A DNA stretch of 64,000 nucleotides from Bacteroidales bacterium (GTDB lineage Bacteria > Bacteroidota > Bacteroidia > Bacteroidales > UBA10428). The notes under the pieces were generated by a model. It did no database searches. It worked only from the letters and a program-made list of their open reading frames with translations, and had not been told where the DNA came from. The stretch's first letter is position 1. Each line of letters begins with the position of its first letter. Below, piece by piece: positions 27,555-35,924 of the stretch. Position numbers and translations under genes: made by a program. The stretch covers positions 1 to 64,000 of the forward strand of contig JAFGEO010000055.1 of NCBI GenBank assembly GCA_016931575.1. The letters run 5' to 3'.

Positions 27555-28814
27555 GTGAGGAAGAAAACGACTTCTTTCATTTTTCTTGGACTCTTGGCAT
27601 TATCCCTCGTTTCATGTTACGAGGAATATGAAGTTTATCCGGAAATCAGTGAGGGTGCTTTCAATTTCAAATTGGATAATGCACAGGAACAAGAGATCAA
27701 TGACTCGAGAGGAGTCAACTTTATGGTCACTGATCCTCTGCCCATGCTGGAGCGGAACGGTATTCAATACCCGCTGGACAGGTTCGAGATCAGGGGGGAA
27801 AGCACATTGAATTTCAGAAGGAAAAGCTTTTCCATTAACATGGATACCAGCTTTTATTTATTTATCGATGCGGAAGGATCTGCACGTGACGTGGAGGAAT
27901 TCAAACTTATTTCCCTGGTGTATGACTTTACCTACATCGAAGGGGCCATCGCTCACTCGATCTTTCGCCAACTGGGGATGTGGCCTACTCACAGTGAGTA
28001 TACCGAAGTACGGCTAAATGGCCATACACAGGGATTATACCTTTTAATAGAAGATCCCGTGGAGTATTATCTCTACGAGCAGGGAGCCAGCTTAATTCTT
28101 CGCAGAGGCTATAATCATAGTAAATCAATGTCTGCGATAAACGAGCTGAAGGAAACCAAACCTGCCAGTGTATATCTTGCCCGCTTTGATTCTATCTACT
28201 CCTATATCCGACAGTACGATGGGATGCAATGTTACGATTCCCTGCAGTCGGTTCTGGATATGCCGTCATATTTTACCAAAATGTCAGTAGACCTGCTGTT
28301 GAAAAACGGAGACTATACGGATGAGGTTTTTTTCTATACCGCGGAATTGGGAGGGAAAGAAATTTACCGGGTTTCCCCTTGGGATTATGACGATCTGTTT
28401 CAGATTCCGCATGAAATTGGCAGGGACTGGGCAGTGGGGACTGTTTTCGGGACCAGGACGTACGAATCGCAGCAGGATATTATCGATGATGTGGGCGAAT
28501 CCCTGGTATTTTCTATTGAAGATGACCTTGACTATAAGATCGCAAAGGATAGTGTTCTCTATCAAAAGTATCTTGAAACCCTGGCCAATGTCATGCAGAA
28601 GATTGACGCAGAGGTGATAGAACAAATTATGCTCGAAACCAGGGATACCCTACAGCCGTTTTACCACCATCCGGAGATCATTGAGCAATCTAAATATGAT
28701 GCGAACAAGACCACGCAGGTGCTATTTGATCAGAATCTGATCGATAAAAGACAGTTTTTGCTGGATCGACGTGAATGGATAATACAGGAATTACACATAC
28801 AAAAGAGCCGATGA
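27555..28814 (+). CDS. CotH-like kinase family lipoprotein (divergent)
   Basis: 419 aa, lipobox 'LSLVSCYEEYE'; 'FEIRGESTLNFRRKSFSI', 'VRLNGHTQGLYLLIEDP', 'YRVSPWDYDDLF'; GTG start. Confidence 0.75.
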   Translation: MRKKTTSFIFLGLLALSLVSCYEEYEVYPEISEGAFNFKLDNAQEQEINDSRGVNFMVTDPLPMLERNGIQYPLDRFEIRGESTLNFRRKSFSINMDTSFYLFIDAEGSARDVEEFKLISLVYDFTYIEGAIAHSIFRQLGMWPTHSEYTEVRLNGHTQGLYLLIEDPVEYYLYEQGASLILRRGYNHSKSMSAINELKETKPASVYLARFDSIYSYIRQYDGMQCYDSLQSVLDMPSYFTKMSVDLLLKNGDYTDEVFFYTAELGGKEIYRVSPWDYDDLFQIPHEIGRDWAVGTVFGTRTYESQQDIIDDVGESLVFSIEDDLDYKIAKDSVLYQKYLETLANVMQKIDAEVIEQIMLETRDTLQPFYHHPEIIEQSKYDANKTTQVLFDQNLIDKRQFLLDRREWIIQELHIQKSR

Positions 28815-30526
28815 TGAAGACTTATTACATACTTTTCGCCAGCCTTTTTCTCCTGGCTTCCGACTGCGGGAATAAACCGGTAGTTGAAGAATGCCTCGAC
28901 GATGCCTGCTTCATGCTTAGTGACCTTGAAACACGGGTGGATTACTATCTGCCTTTTATTCTCTATAATGACAAGGATGAATATCCAACAATCCTGTTAA
29001 ATGGGCAGGTCATTTCCCTCGACTACGGAAAATCCTATGAGTTTACCGAATCTGGTTTTTATGAACTCGAGTTGAAGGGTAATACTTCGGATGATGTATA
29101 TCTCTTCACACTGGGAACGGAAGAACGGGAACATGCTGAATGGGGTATCCCTCAGTGGGTTCCAAAGACCTTTACAGCTGAGTCATCTTTTTCAGGAGAA
29201 GTCACTTCAATCTACCCCAGACGATACCTTCCCGGAATTGACATCCCGTTCATTTTTTATGCCACCCAGGGTGGACAGAGGATGGAGGGTTACCTGGAAG
29301 CTTCGGGGGCAGGCCATTCCTTCAATGTAAAACATGGTGTCGGATCTGTTCTTCTGAGTACGGATCAGGCGGGGAACCCCCAATTCAACATCGGCGGACA
29401 ACAAGTTGATTTGTCCCTGCAGGAGGCTGCCGGATATACGCACGAACTGAGTGGTACCTATGAGGAACCGCTAGTCATCCCGGAAAATTCTGTAGTACAC
29501 ATCTCAGGAAACGTATACCTTTCAGGAAGTTCTGCCTCCCTGCAAATTGGTGCCGGAAGCCTGGTATTGGTCGATGAGGCCATCAATATTTATAACGATT
29601 ATTGCGCCATTCAAATTAATGGGACTGCTTCAAATCCTGTTCTGATTACCTGCTCTGAGTCTGGTAAATACTGGGGTGGATTCATCTCTGGTCAGCAGGG
29701 TGCACCGGCAGATCTTACGGCCTCATACGCTATATTTTGTCGGAGCGGATATCATGACACAGGGGAATATGAGAGTTGGGGACATGCCAGGAGGCAGGGC
29801 CTCTTCTATACCGTCAACAGCAGTCTCAGCCTGGATCATTGCTATATGACCGACCATATCGGGCAGGTTTTTTATCCAATATATGCCGAGGTGGAGCTAA
29901 GTTCTGTTCTTGTTCAGAGGGCAAAAACGAGCGGTCAGCTAAATTATTCCACAGTCACAATTACCGGCAGTACGTTTACGGATTTTCCGGACGATAGCTA
30001 TACCTACCTCGACGATGATAACGATGCCTTATACATCAATCATTGTGATGCAAGAATCGATTCATGCATTTTCATGTTTGCCAAAGATGACGGGATGGAT
30101 TCAGGAGGAAATGACGGAGGAACCGTTGAGGTCTCCAATACAAGGTTTGAAGCCTGTTTCCATGAAGGCGCAGCACTTTCAAGCGTTGATCCGGCTGTCA
30201 AATCCCACACGTTCCGGAATTGTACTTTCTTTAATTGCGGACAGGGGCTGGAGCTGGGATTCAGCAGTCCGCATCATACCGTTACGATAGATAACTGTCG
30301 ATTCCTGGACAACGGTATCGGCATCCGCTATGGTGATAATTATACCTGGTCTTCGATAAACGGAACGCTATATGTCAATAATTCGCAGAGCCTGAATAAT
30401 AGTAAGGATGTCTGGAATATGGTAAGATCCCACTGGTCTCCCAAACTGGACCATATGATTTTCAGCAACGTCCAGGTCTCACAACAAACCGATCAGTATC
30501 CGGGCCTTGAGGTGATTGACAACTAA
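28811..30526 (+). CDS. Right-handed parallel beta-helix lipoprotein
   Basis: Lipobox-like 'LFLLASDCGNK'; repeated 'ISRCIF/NCTFFNCGQGLELGFSS..TVTIDNCRFLDNGIGIRYGDN'-type beta-helix rungs; ATGA overlap with upstream gene (ORF track extends upstream to 28775). Confidence 0.75.
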   Translation: MMKTYYILFASLFLLASDCGNKPVVEECLDDACFMLSDLETRVDYYLPFILYNDKDEYPTILLNGQVISLDYGKSYEFTESGFYELELKGNTSDDVYLFTLGTEEREHAEWGIPQWVPKTFTAESSFSGEVTSIYPRRYLPGIDIPFIFYATQGGQRMEGYLEASGAGHSFNVKHGVGSVLLSTDQAGNPQFNIGGQQVDLSLQEAAGYTHELSGTYEEPLVIPENSVVHISGNVYLSGSSASLQIGAGSLVLVDEAINIYNDYCAIQINGTASNPVLITCSESGKYWGGFISGQQGAPADLTASYAIFCRSGYHDTGEYESWGHARRQGLFYTVNSSLSLDHCYMTDHIGQVFYPIYAEVELSSVLVQRAKTSGQLNYSTVTITGSTFTDFPDDSYTYLDDDNDALYINHCDARIDSCIFMFAKDDGMDSGGNDGGTVEVSNTRFEACFHEGAALSSVDPAVKSHTFRNCTFFNCGQGLELGFSSPHHTVTIDNCRFLDNGIGIRYGDNYTWSSINGTLYVNNSQSLNNSKDVWNMVRSHWSPKLDHMIFSNVQVSQQTDQYPGLEVIDN

Positions 30527-30533
30527 GGACACT

Positions 30534-32066
30534 ATGAACACAAACCTACGTACAGGATTAGTTTTCCTGGTAGTCCCCTTTTTTTTGATTTCCTGTTACA
30601 AGGATGTCTACTATCCTGTGGATCAGAATAGTGAATATGCCTACCTGGCCTTTAATGAAACCCAGCTGGGGATCGATACCGTGAACCATTTGCTGCTGTG
30701 CCCGGTTTCTGCAGGAGATTTGGAAGAGTGGGAAGTAGAGATATATGCTGAACCCCTGAAAATTCTGAAAATCGAAGGGAGGAGCCCTGAGAAGGATGTC
30801 TATCGATTCGGGAATATTGACCTGACCCGGACCTATTCCGTGCTACTGCAATTTCCTGAACAGCCGGAGGAGGAGTATCTCTTGCAGTTTAGTTCTTTAC
30901 CTGTGTTTCAGATCTATTCCCGGACAGCTATCCTGAATGAACTTAAAGTGGATTCCTGGATCAGTATCTCAATGGTTCAGGGGGATGAGCCCGCCCATTA
31001 TGGACATATTGGTATTGAATACCGGGGTGCATCCGGGATATGGAGACCTAAAAAATCATTCGGAATCGAATTTCAGGAGGATGTATACGACAGCGATGAA
31101 CAGGATGTAGGTTTCTTTAATCTGCTCGAAGATGATGATTGGATCCTGGATGCAATGTATATCGATCAGGCCCGCATGCGAAAGGCCCTATCTCTTGACC
31201 TGTGGAACGATATGCAGGCAGACCGCTTGCCCGAACAGGATTTTCTGAGCACCAGTTCCCGAGGGGGATATGTAGAGGTATTCCTGAATATGCAGTATGC
31301 CGGTTTATACTACCTGCATGAAAGGATTGACCAGAAGCGCCTGGGTTTGGTACCCACAGGTGAATCCCTGGAAGGTGTGCTCTATAAATCGGAGGACAGA
31401 CAGGCCTCTACACAATATTTGGGCCTCGCCGAACTGCAGCCCGGAGTATTCTGGGGGGGGTGGGAGCTAAAATATCCCGAAGATCAGGGTATCGAAGCCT
31501 GGTACCCGCTATATGATTACCTGAGTTTTGTAATTGGGTCTTCCGATAAGGATTTTGTTGAAGGGATCTTTGAGTGGGTGGATAAGAAGAGTCTGGTAGA
31601 TTACTTTCTGTTTATGAATATCATCAATGCGATGGATAATCAGGACAAGAATATTTTCCTGGCACGTTTCGATCGGAATTCCAGGTTTTTCTTCATACCG
31701 TGGGACCTTGATGCCAGCTGGGGCAGAACCTTCCGTGCTGAAGTGGTGGAAGATCACATCTTGCAGAGGAATAAATTGTATGAAAGGCTTTTTGAACTTG
31801 ATCCTGAACAGTTTAAGACCAGCCTGCACAGCCGATGGAACGATCTGAAGAAAACTGTTTTTAATCCGGACTCTGTTCAGTCCAGGATCAGCGTTTACCA
31901 CAACAGCCTGGTAAGTTCAGGAGCCCTTATACGCGACAACAATGCCTGGCCCGATGCCAGTGTTACGATTGATCAGGAAGTCAGGTTTATGCAGGATTGG
32001 TACATATCAAGGTACGAGTACCTCGATGCCTGCCTTGACTCGCTTTATTTAAGTGGGAAAAAGTGA
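30534..32066 (+). CDS. CotH-like kinase family lipoprotein
   Basis: Lipobox 'FFLISCYKDVYY'; 'IGIEYRGASGIWRPKKSFGIEF', 'VEVFLNMQYAGLYYLHERID', 'NIINAMDNQDKNIFLARFDRNSRFFFIPWDLDASWGRTF'; ORF track start 30516, ATG 30534 preferred. Confidence 0.85.
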   Translation: MNTNLRTGLVFLVVPFFLISCYKDVYYPVDQNSEYAYLAFNETQLGIDTVNHLLLCPVSAGDLEEWEVEIYAEPLKILKIEGRSPEKDVYRFGNIDLTRTYSVLLQFPEQPEEEYLLQFSSLPVFQIYSRTAILNELKVDSWISISMVQGDEPAHYGHIGIEYRGASGIWRPKKSFGIEFQEDVYDSDEQDVGFFNLLEDDDWILDAMYIDQARMRKALSLDLWNDMQADRLPEQDFLSTSSRGGYVEVFLNMQYAGLYYLHERIDQKRLGLVPTGESLEGVLYKSEDRQASTQYLGLAELQPGVFWGGWELKYPEDQGIEAWYPLYDYLSFVIGSSDKDFVEGIFEWVDKKSLVDYFLFMNIINAMDNQDKNIFLARFDRNSRFFFIPWDLDASWGRTFRAEVVEDHILQRNKLYERLFELDPEQFKTSLHSRWNDLKKTVFNPDSVQSRISVYHNSLVSSGALIRDNNAWPDASVTIDQEVRFMQDWYISRYEYLDACLDSLYLSGKK

Positions 32067-33004
32067 GGCTTAAGGATGTCTGCCGGAAGGTACACACTGT
32101 CATCAGCATATGCCTCATCAGCATCTTTGAACATGGGTTTGTTAAATGCGATAAGCTCTGGCATATAATAGATCATGCTGAAATTGCCTTTGCCTTCTTC
32201 ATAAAACACCAGCATTTCATCTCCCCAGTGATTCTTCTCTGAAGTCAGTCTTCCTTCCTCATCGTAGTGGTATTGTGTGGAATTGTGAAGGTGCCAGTCA
32301 TCATTCTGCCTGCTAAACAAATCTATTTTTGTGGTTTGATCTCCAGTCCAGGAAAATATACTTCGTGAATTGAGCTCAAGTTTGCCGTACTTTCTGTTGT
32401 AATCAAGGTATTCACTTAGCCTCCCATCTTTCCAGAAGAAAGTATCCCGATCCGTCTGGAATCTTTGACCGTCGAGTATTTCAAAATAATTATGCTCCTG
32501 GATTTCATCATTCCTATAAGTAAAGTAGGCCTGGATCTTCTCATTCCAGGTTCCGTTGGTGTAGTGATAGATGGTGTAATGTGTCAGCTTATCATCTTCA
32601 TACTCGTAGTTCCACCTTGAATTCAGGAACCATTCACCTTTTGATCCTACATAGTAAATGTCTTCTACCAGACGGTCGTCCTCAAAGTTATAAATGTTCC
32701 GGCGCTTAAATTTACGTTCTCCCCGATTGAGGTAGTAAAATTCATGGACATACCCTTCATCCGTATTGCTGAACTCGGAAATATAATCCTGTTTCCATGC
32801 AGTATCAGCCATAAAATAGTGATTTATCTGCGTCATTTCGTTTGTCCCATAAATGAATTCCAACTTCCTGTAGGGAACATCGTCATCCTGGAAAATGATC
32901 TCCCGTACCCTTGAACTGTTATCTTCAGGATCCCGACTCTCTTTTTCGCAGCCCTGAATAAGAAACAAGGACAGGAAGATAAAACTTAGAACTACCTTTT
33001 TCAC
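32045..33004 (-). CDS. Hypothetical lipoprotein with repeated Y/W-rich strands
   Basis: 319 aa, lipobox 'FLIQGCEKESRD'; repeated 'YEYEDDKLTHY', 'FTYRNDEIQEHNYFE', 'YHYDEEGRLTSEKNHWGDEM'. Confidence 0.7.
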   Translation of the reverse strand: MKKVVLSFIFLSLFLIQGCEKESRDPEDNSSRVREIIFQDDDVPYRKLEFIYGTNEMTQINHYFMADTAWKQDYISEFSNTDEGYVHEFYYLNRGERKFKRRNIYNFEDDRLVEDIYYVGSKGEWFLNSRWNYEYEDDKLTHYTIYHYTNGTWNEKIQAYFTYRNDEIQEHNYFEILDGQRFQTDRDTFFWKDGRLSEYLDYNRKYGKLELNSRSIFSWTGDQTTKIDLFSRQNDDWHLHNSTQYHYDEEGRLTSEKNHWGDEMLVFYEEGKGNFSMIYYMPELIAFNKPMFKDADEAYADDSVYLPADILKPHFFPLK

Positions 33005-33287
33005 AGTTTTCCATTTTAACCCGCCTCATTGATGATATCCAGAATTAAGAAGGAAACGATCAGCGCGACTGGTAAGTATGAATTAATTCTTAAAAGTTAG
33101 GGAAAAGCCAAACGAATAAGACCTCTGTATCTGAAATTTTCAGTCTAAATAATCCTGCATTCAAATATCATGTAAGGTACATGAAATCAGTGCAATATCC
33201 CGTCTGATACGAAGGGGTGACAAATTGATTCTGCATCTAAAGATCAGATCCGGGTCATGCCGGGAAGGAAAAATGCCGGCAGCATGC

Positions 33288-34247
33288 CTAAGGATGCGTT
33301 TCCTGTGTACCCGTGGATGTCCTGCAATAGGTATATCGATCCTTAATCAGCGCATTGATCAGGATCGTATCCAGGTCAATATTAAGATGGAAGGGGTCAC
33401 TGAAATTCTTTACCTCTGAGGTCAGGGGCGAAGGGTAGTCAAAATCAACTACTTTGCCGATTTTGATGAGGTCATTTTTAAAGGTAGACTCAGCATCCCT
33501 GAGATGGTATTTTGCAATCTGATCCTGCAGATCGGTGTGTGTTGGAGGTATAAAGAAAGTGAGGCTAATTTCGTTCTTGCTGCAATAATTTGCAATTTCC
33601 TGAAGTTTTTCACGGAATGTTTCCGGATAGCCATACTTTCTGTAGAAGATCGATGCGGGTCCTTCGATTTGCTGTTTCCAGAATGCAGCAGTGTCCATAT
33701 CAGGGGTGTTAAATGATGAACCGCTGCTGGTGAGCATATCATAAAAACAGAAGGCCATGGCTTTAATATTGGCACCATTCAATATATAATCCACTTGGCT
33801 TGATGAATTGAAGGTCGCTTCAATCAGGTTTTTATTGTTGAATTTATTGTACAGGTTGAAATTACAGCCGATAATTACGTTTTTCAGTTTTACGTCTTTT
33901 TCATTTGCAAGCTCTTTTATCTTATCGAATGTAATGATGATTTCTTCAAGTGTTGCACTGGGATACCCGAAGTTGAAATAATCCTCACCGGTCAACTCCT
34001 TTATCCGGTCTGAGTTGATAATATCAACCCGTGAATCTCCCAGCATCACATTTGCCTTTGGATTTTTGCTATACTGGACAACTTTCCAGAGACGCCCGTT
34101 TAATTCCCTTGAAATTTCCAGTTTGGTTTCAAGGGGGATCAGAATGTTGTTATCCCAGTAATTATAAGGGTCAGCAACGATGACCAGCAGGATGTATAAA
34201 GGAAAGGGAATCAGGAAATACAGAAATTTTTTTAAAAATTGTTTCAT
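33288..34247 (-). CDS. Membrane-anchored hypothetical protein, putative partner of MBOAT acyltransferase (SGNH/AlgX-like surface protein)
   Basis: 319 aa, N-terminal TM; 'KNPKANVMLGDSRVDIINSDRI' (GDSR motif), 'SLTFFIPPTHTDL', 'DPFHLN'; directly downstream of the MBOAT gene. Confidence 0.65.
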   Translation of the reverse strand: MKQFLKKFLYFLIPFPLYILLVIVADPYNYWDNNILIPLETKLEISRELNGRLWKVVQYSKNPKANVMLGDSRVDIINSDRIKELTGEDYFNFGYPSATLEEIIITFDKIKELANEKDVKLKNVIIGCNFNLYNKFNNKNLIEATFNSSSQVDYILNGANIKAMAFCFYDMLTSSGSSFNTPDMDTAAFWKQQIEGPASIFYRKYGYPETFREKLQEIANYCSKNEISLTFFIPPTHTDLQDQIAKYHLRDAESTFKNDLIKIGKVVDFDYPSPLTSEVKNFSDPFHLNIDLDTILINALIKDRYTYCRTSTGTQETHP

Positions 34248-34251
34248 AATC

Positions 34252-35715
34252 CTAGAATTGGAAGTAGATAAAATCCTGTTGTGTACCGGTAAAATAGAAA
34301 ATCAAAAAGATGATGAAGTAGTAGTAAGCCCACCTTACCAACCTTGGGAGCCTGGTATTTTCGAACTCGAGCGCATGTTGCTTGTCCCGTTGCAGCCATT
34401 CTGCAACTACCAGCAGGATAACAAGTGCGACATGTGAGGTGGTCACCCAGAGGCTGTTGGATAGCGAGCGTAATTCAGCCACATCAATAACATAGATCGA
34501 GGTGAATATTTTTTTGGTAATGATAAATGCTTCTGCAACGGTTTGAGAGCGGAAAAATACCCAGGCAATGACAGTCAGGAAAAAGGTTAAAGCTATTTGA
34601 AGGAATTCCCTGATGGACGGGAGGTATTTGCCTTTTGCTGCGATATCCAGGTTCCTGCGGTTTTGCTTCATCAATAGCAGTGGCAGGAAGTAGATGGCAT
34701 TAAGCGCACCCCAGATCACAAAGGTCCAGTTTGCCCCATGCCAGAATCCGCTGACGAGGAAAATGATGAATGTATTGCGAATCATTTTTGCTTTTGAAAC
34801 CCGGCTGCCGCCCAGGGGGATGTATACATAATCCCTGAACCAGGTAGAAAGGGAAATATGCCAGCGCCTCCAGAATTCCGCAATGTCGCGGGAGAAATAG
34901 GGGAAGGCAAAGTTTCGCATCAGGGTGAACCCGAATAATCTTGCTGTACCGATTGCGATATCGGAATAGCCGGAGAAGTCGCAATAGATCTGGAAGGCAA
35001 AGAATACCGCGCCAATAAACAGGGTAAACCCATTATAGTCCTGGTAGTTATTGAAAGCCTCCGTTACATAAGTTGCAACATTATCAGCAATAACCACCTT
35101 TTTGAACAGCCCCCAAAGGATTTGCCTCATGCCGTCTGTCGCTTTTACCGGGTCGAATTTTCGATTCTGATAAAACTGGGGAAGCAGGTTTGAAGCGCGT
35201 TCAATAGGACCTGCAACAAGTTGCGGGAAGAAGCTTACGAAAGAGAAAAAAGCTACTACATCTTTGGTAGGTTCCAGTTTTCTTCGATATACATCGATTG
35301 AATAGCTCAGGGTCTGGAAGGTATAAAAGCTGATCCCGACAGGAAGGGTTATATGCAGTACCGTTGTATTAATGGGATTTCCCAGCAGGGTAAAGGCATC
35401 TGCAAAGCTTTGGACAAAGAAATTAAAATACTTGAAAACCCCCAGAAATCCCAGATTCAACAACAAACTGGTCAGCAGAAGAAGTTTGCGCTTGTCGGTC
35501 CTCTCTTCTTTGGAAAGTTGGATTCCGACCCAATAGTCCACGGTTGAGCTGATTACGATCAGGGATAAAAAGATGGGATTCCACCAGCCGTAAAAAACAT
35601 AACTTGCTACCAGTAATAAGAAGTTCTGATATTTTAGCTTACGGTTAATTACAAACCAGTATAGTATGAAAACTATGGGTAGAAAAATCGCGAAATCAAT
35701 CGAGTTGAATAACAT
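34252..35715 (-). CDS. MBOAT family O-acyltransferase (AlgI-like)
   Basis: 'LPVGISFYTFQTLSYSIDVYR', 'QLVAGPIERASNLLPQF', 'FAFPYFSRDIAEFWRRWHISLSTWFRDYVYIPLGGSR', 'FLVSGFWHGANWTFVIWGALN'. Confidence 0.95.
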   Translation of the reverse strand: MLFNSIDFAIFLPIVFILYWFVINRKLKYQNFLLLVASYVFYGWWNPIFLSLIVISSTVDYWVGIQLSKEERTDKRKLLLLTSLLLNLGFLGVFKYFNFFVQSFADAFTLLGNPINTTVLHITLPVGISFYTFQTLSYSIDVYRRKLEPTKDVVAFFSFVSFFPQLVAGPIERASNLLPQFYQNRKFDPVKATDGMRQILWGLFKKVVIADNVATYVTEAFNNYQDYNGFTLFIGAVFFAFQIYCDFSGYSDIAIGTARLFGFTLMRNFAFPYFSRDIAEFWRRWHISLSTWFRDYVYIPLGGSRVSKAKMIRNTFIIFLVSGFWHGANWTFVIWGALNAIYFLPLLLMKQNRRNLDIAAKGKYLPSIREFLQIALTFFLTVIAWVFFRSQTVAEAFIITKKIFTSIYVIDVAELRSLSNSLWVTTSHVALVILLVVAEWLQRDKQHALEFENTRLPRLVRWAYYYFIIFLIFYFTGTQQDFIYFQF

Positions 35716-35924
35716 GATAGTTGAATTACTGAGTGGTTTTCAGAAGCATTTAACGTAGAATACAGTATTTGGTTATACTCCCAAAAGTATCGTTTGACAA
35801 AATTATGGCATCAGCAGACATATCAATGTTTCTGACATACAATTTTTATCAACGATTTATATGACAGGGGTAAAGTTTAAAAAATGACGATTAAGTCATC
35901 GCAAAGGGCTGCGGAAAGCCTGGA

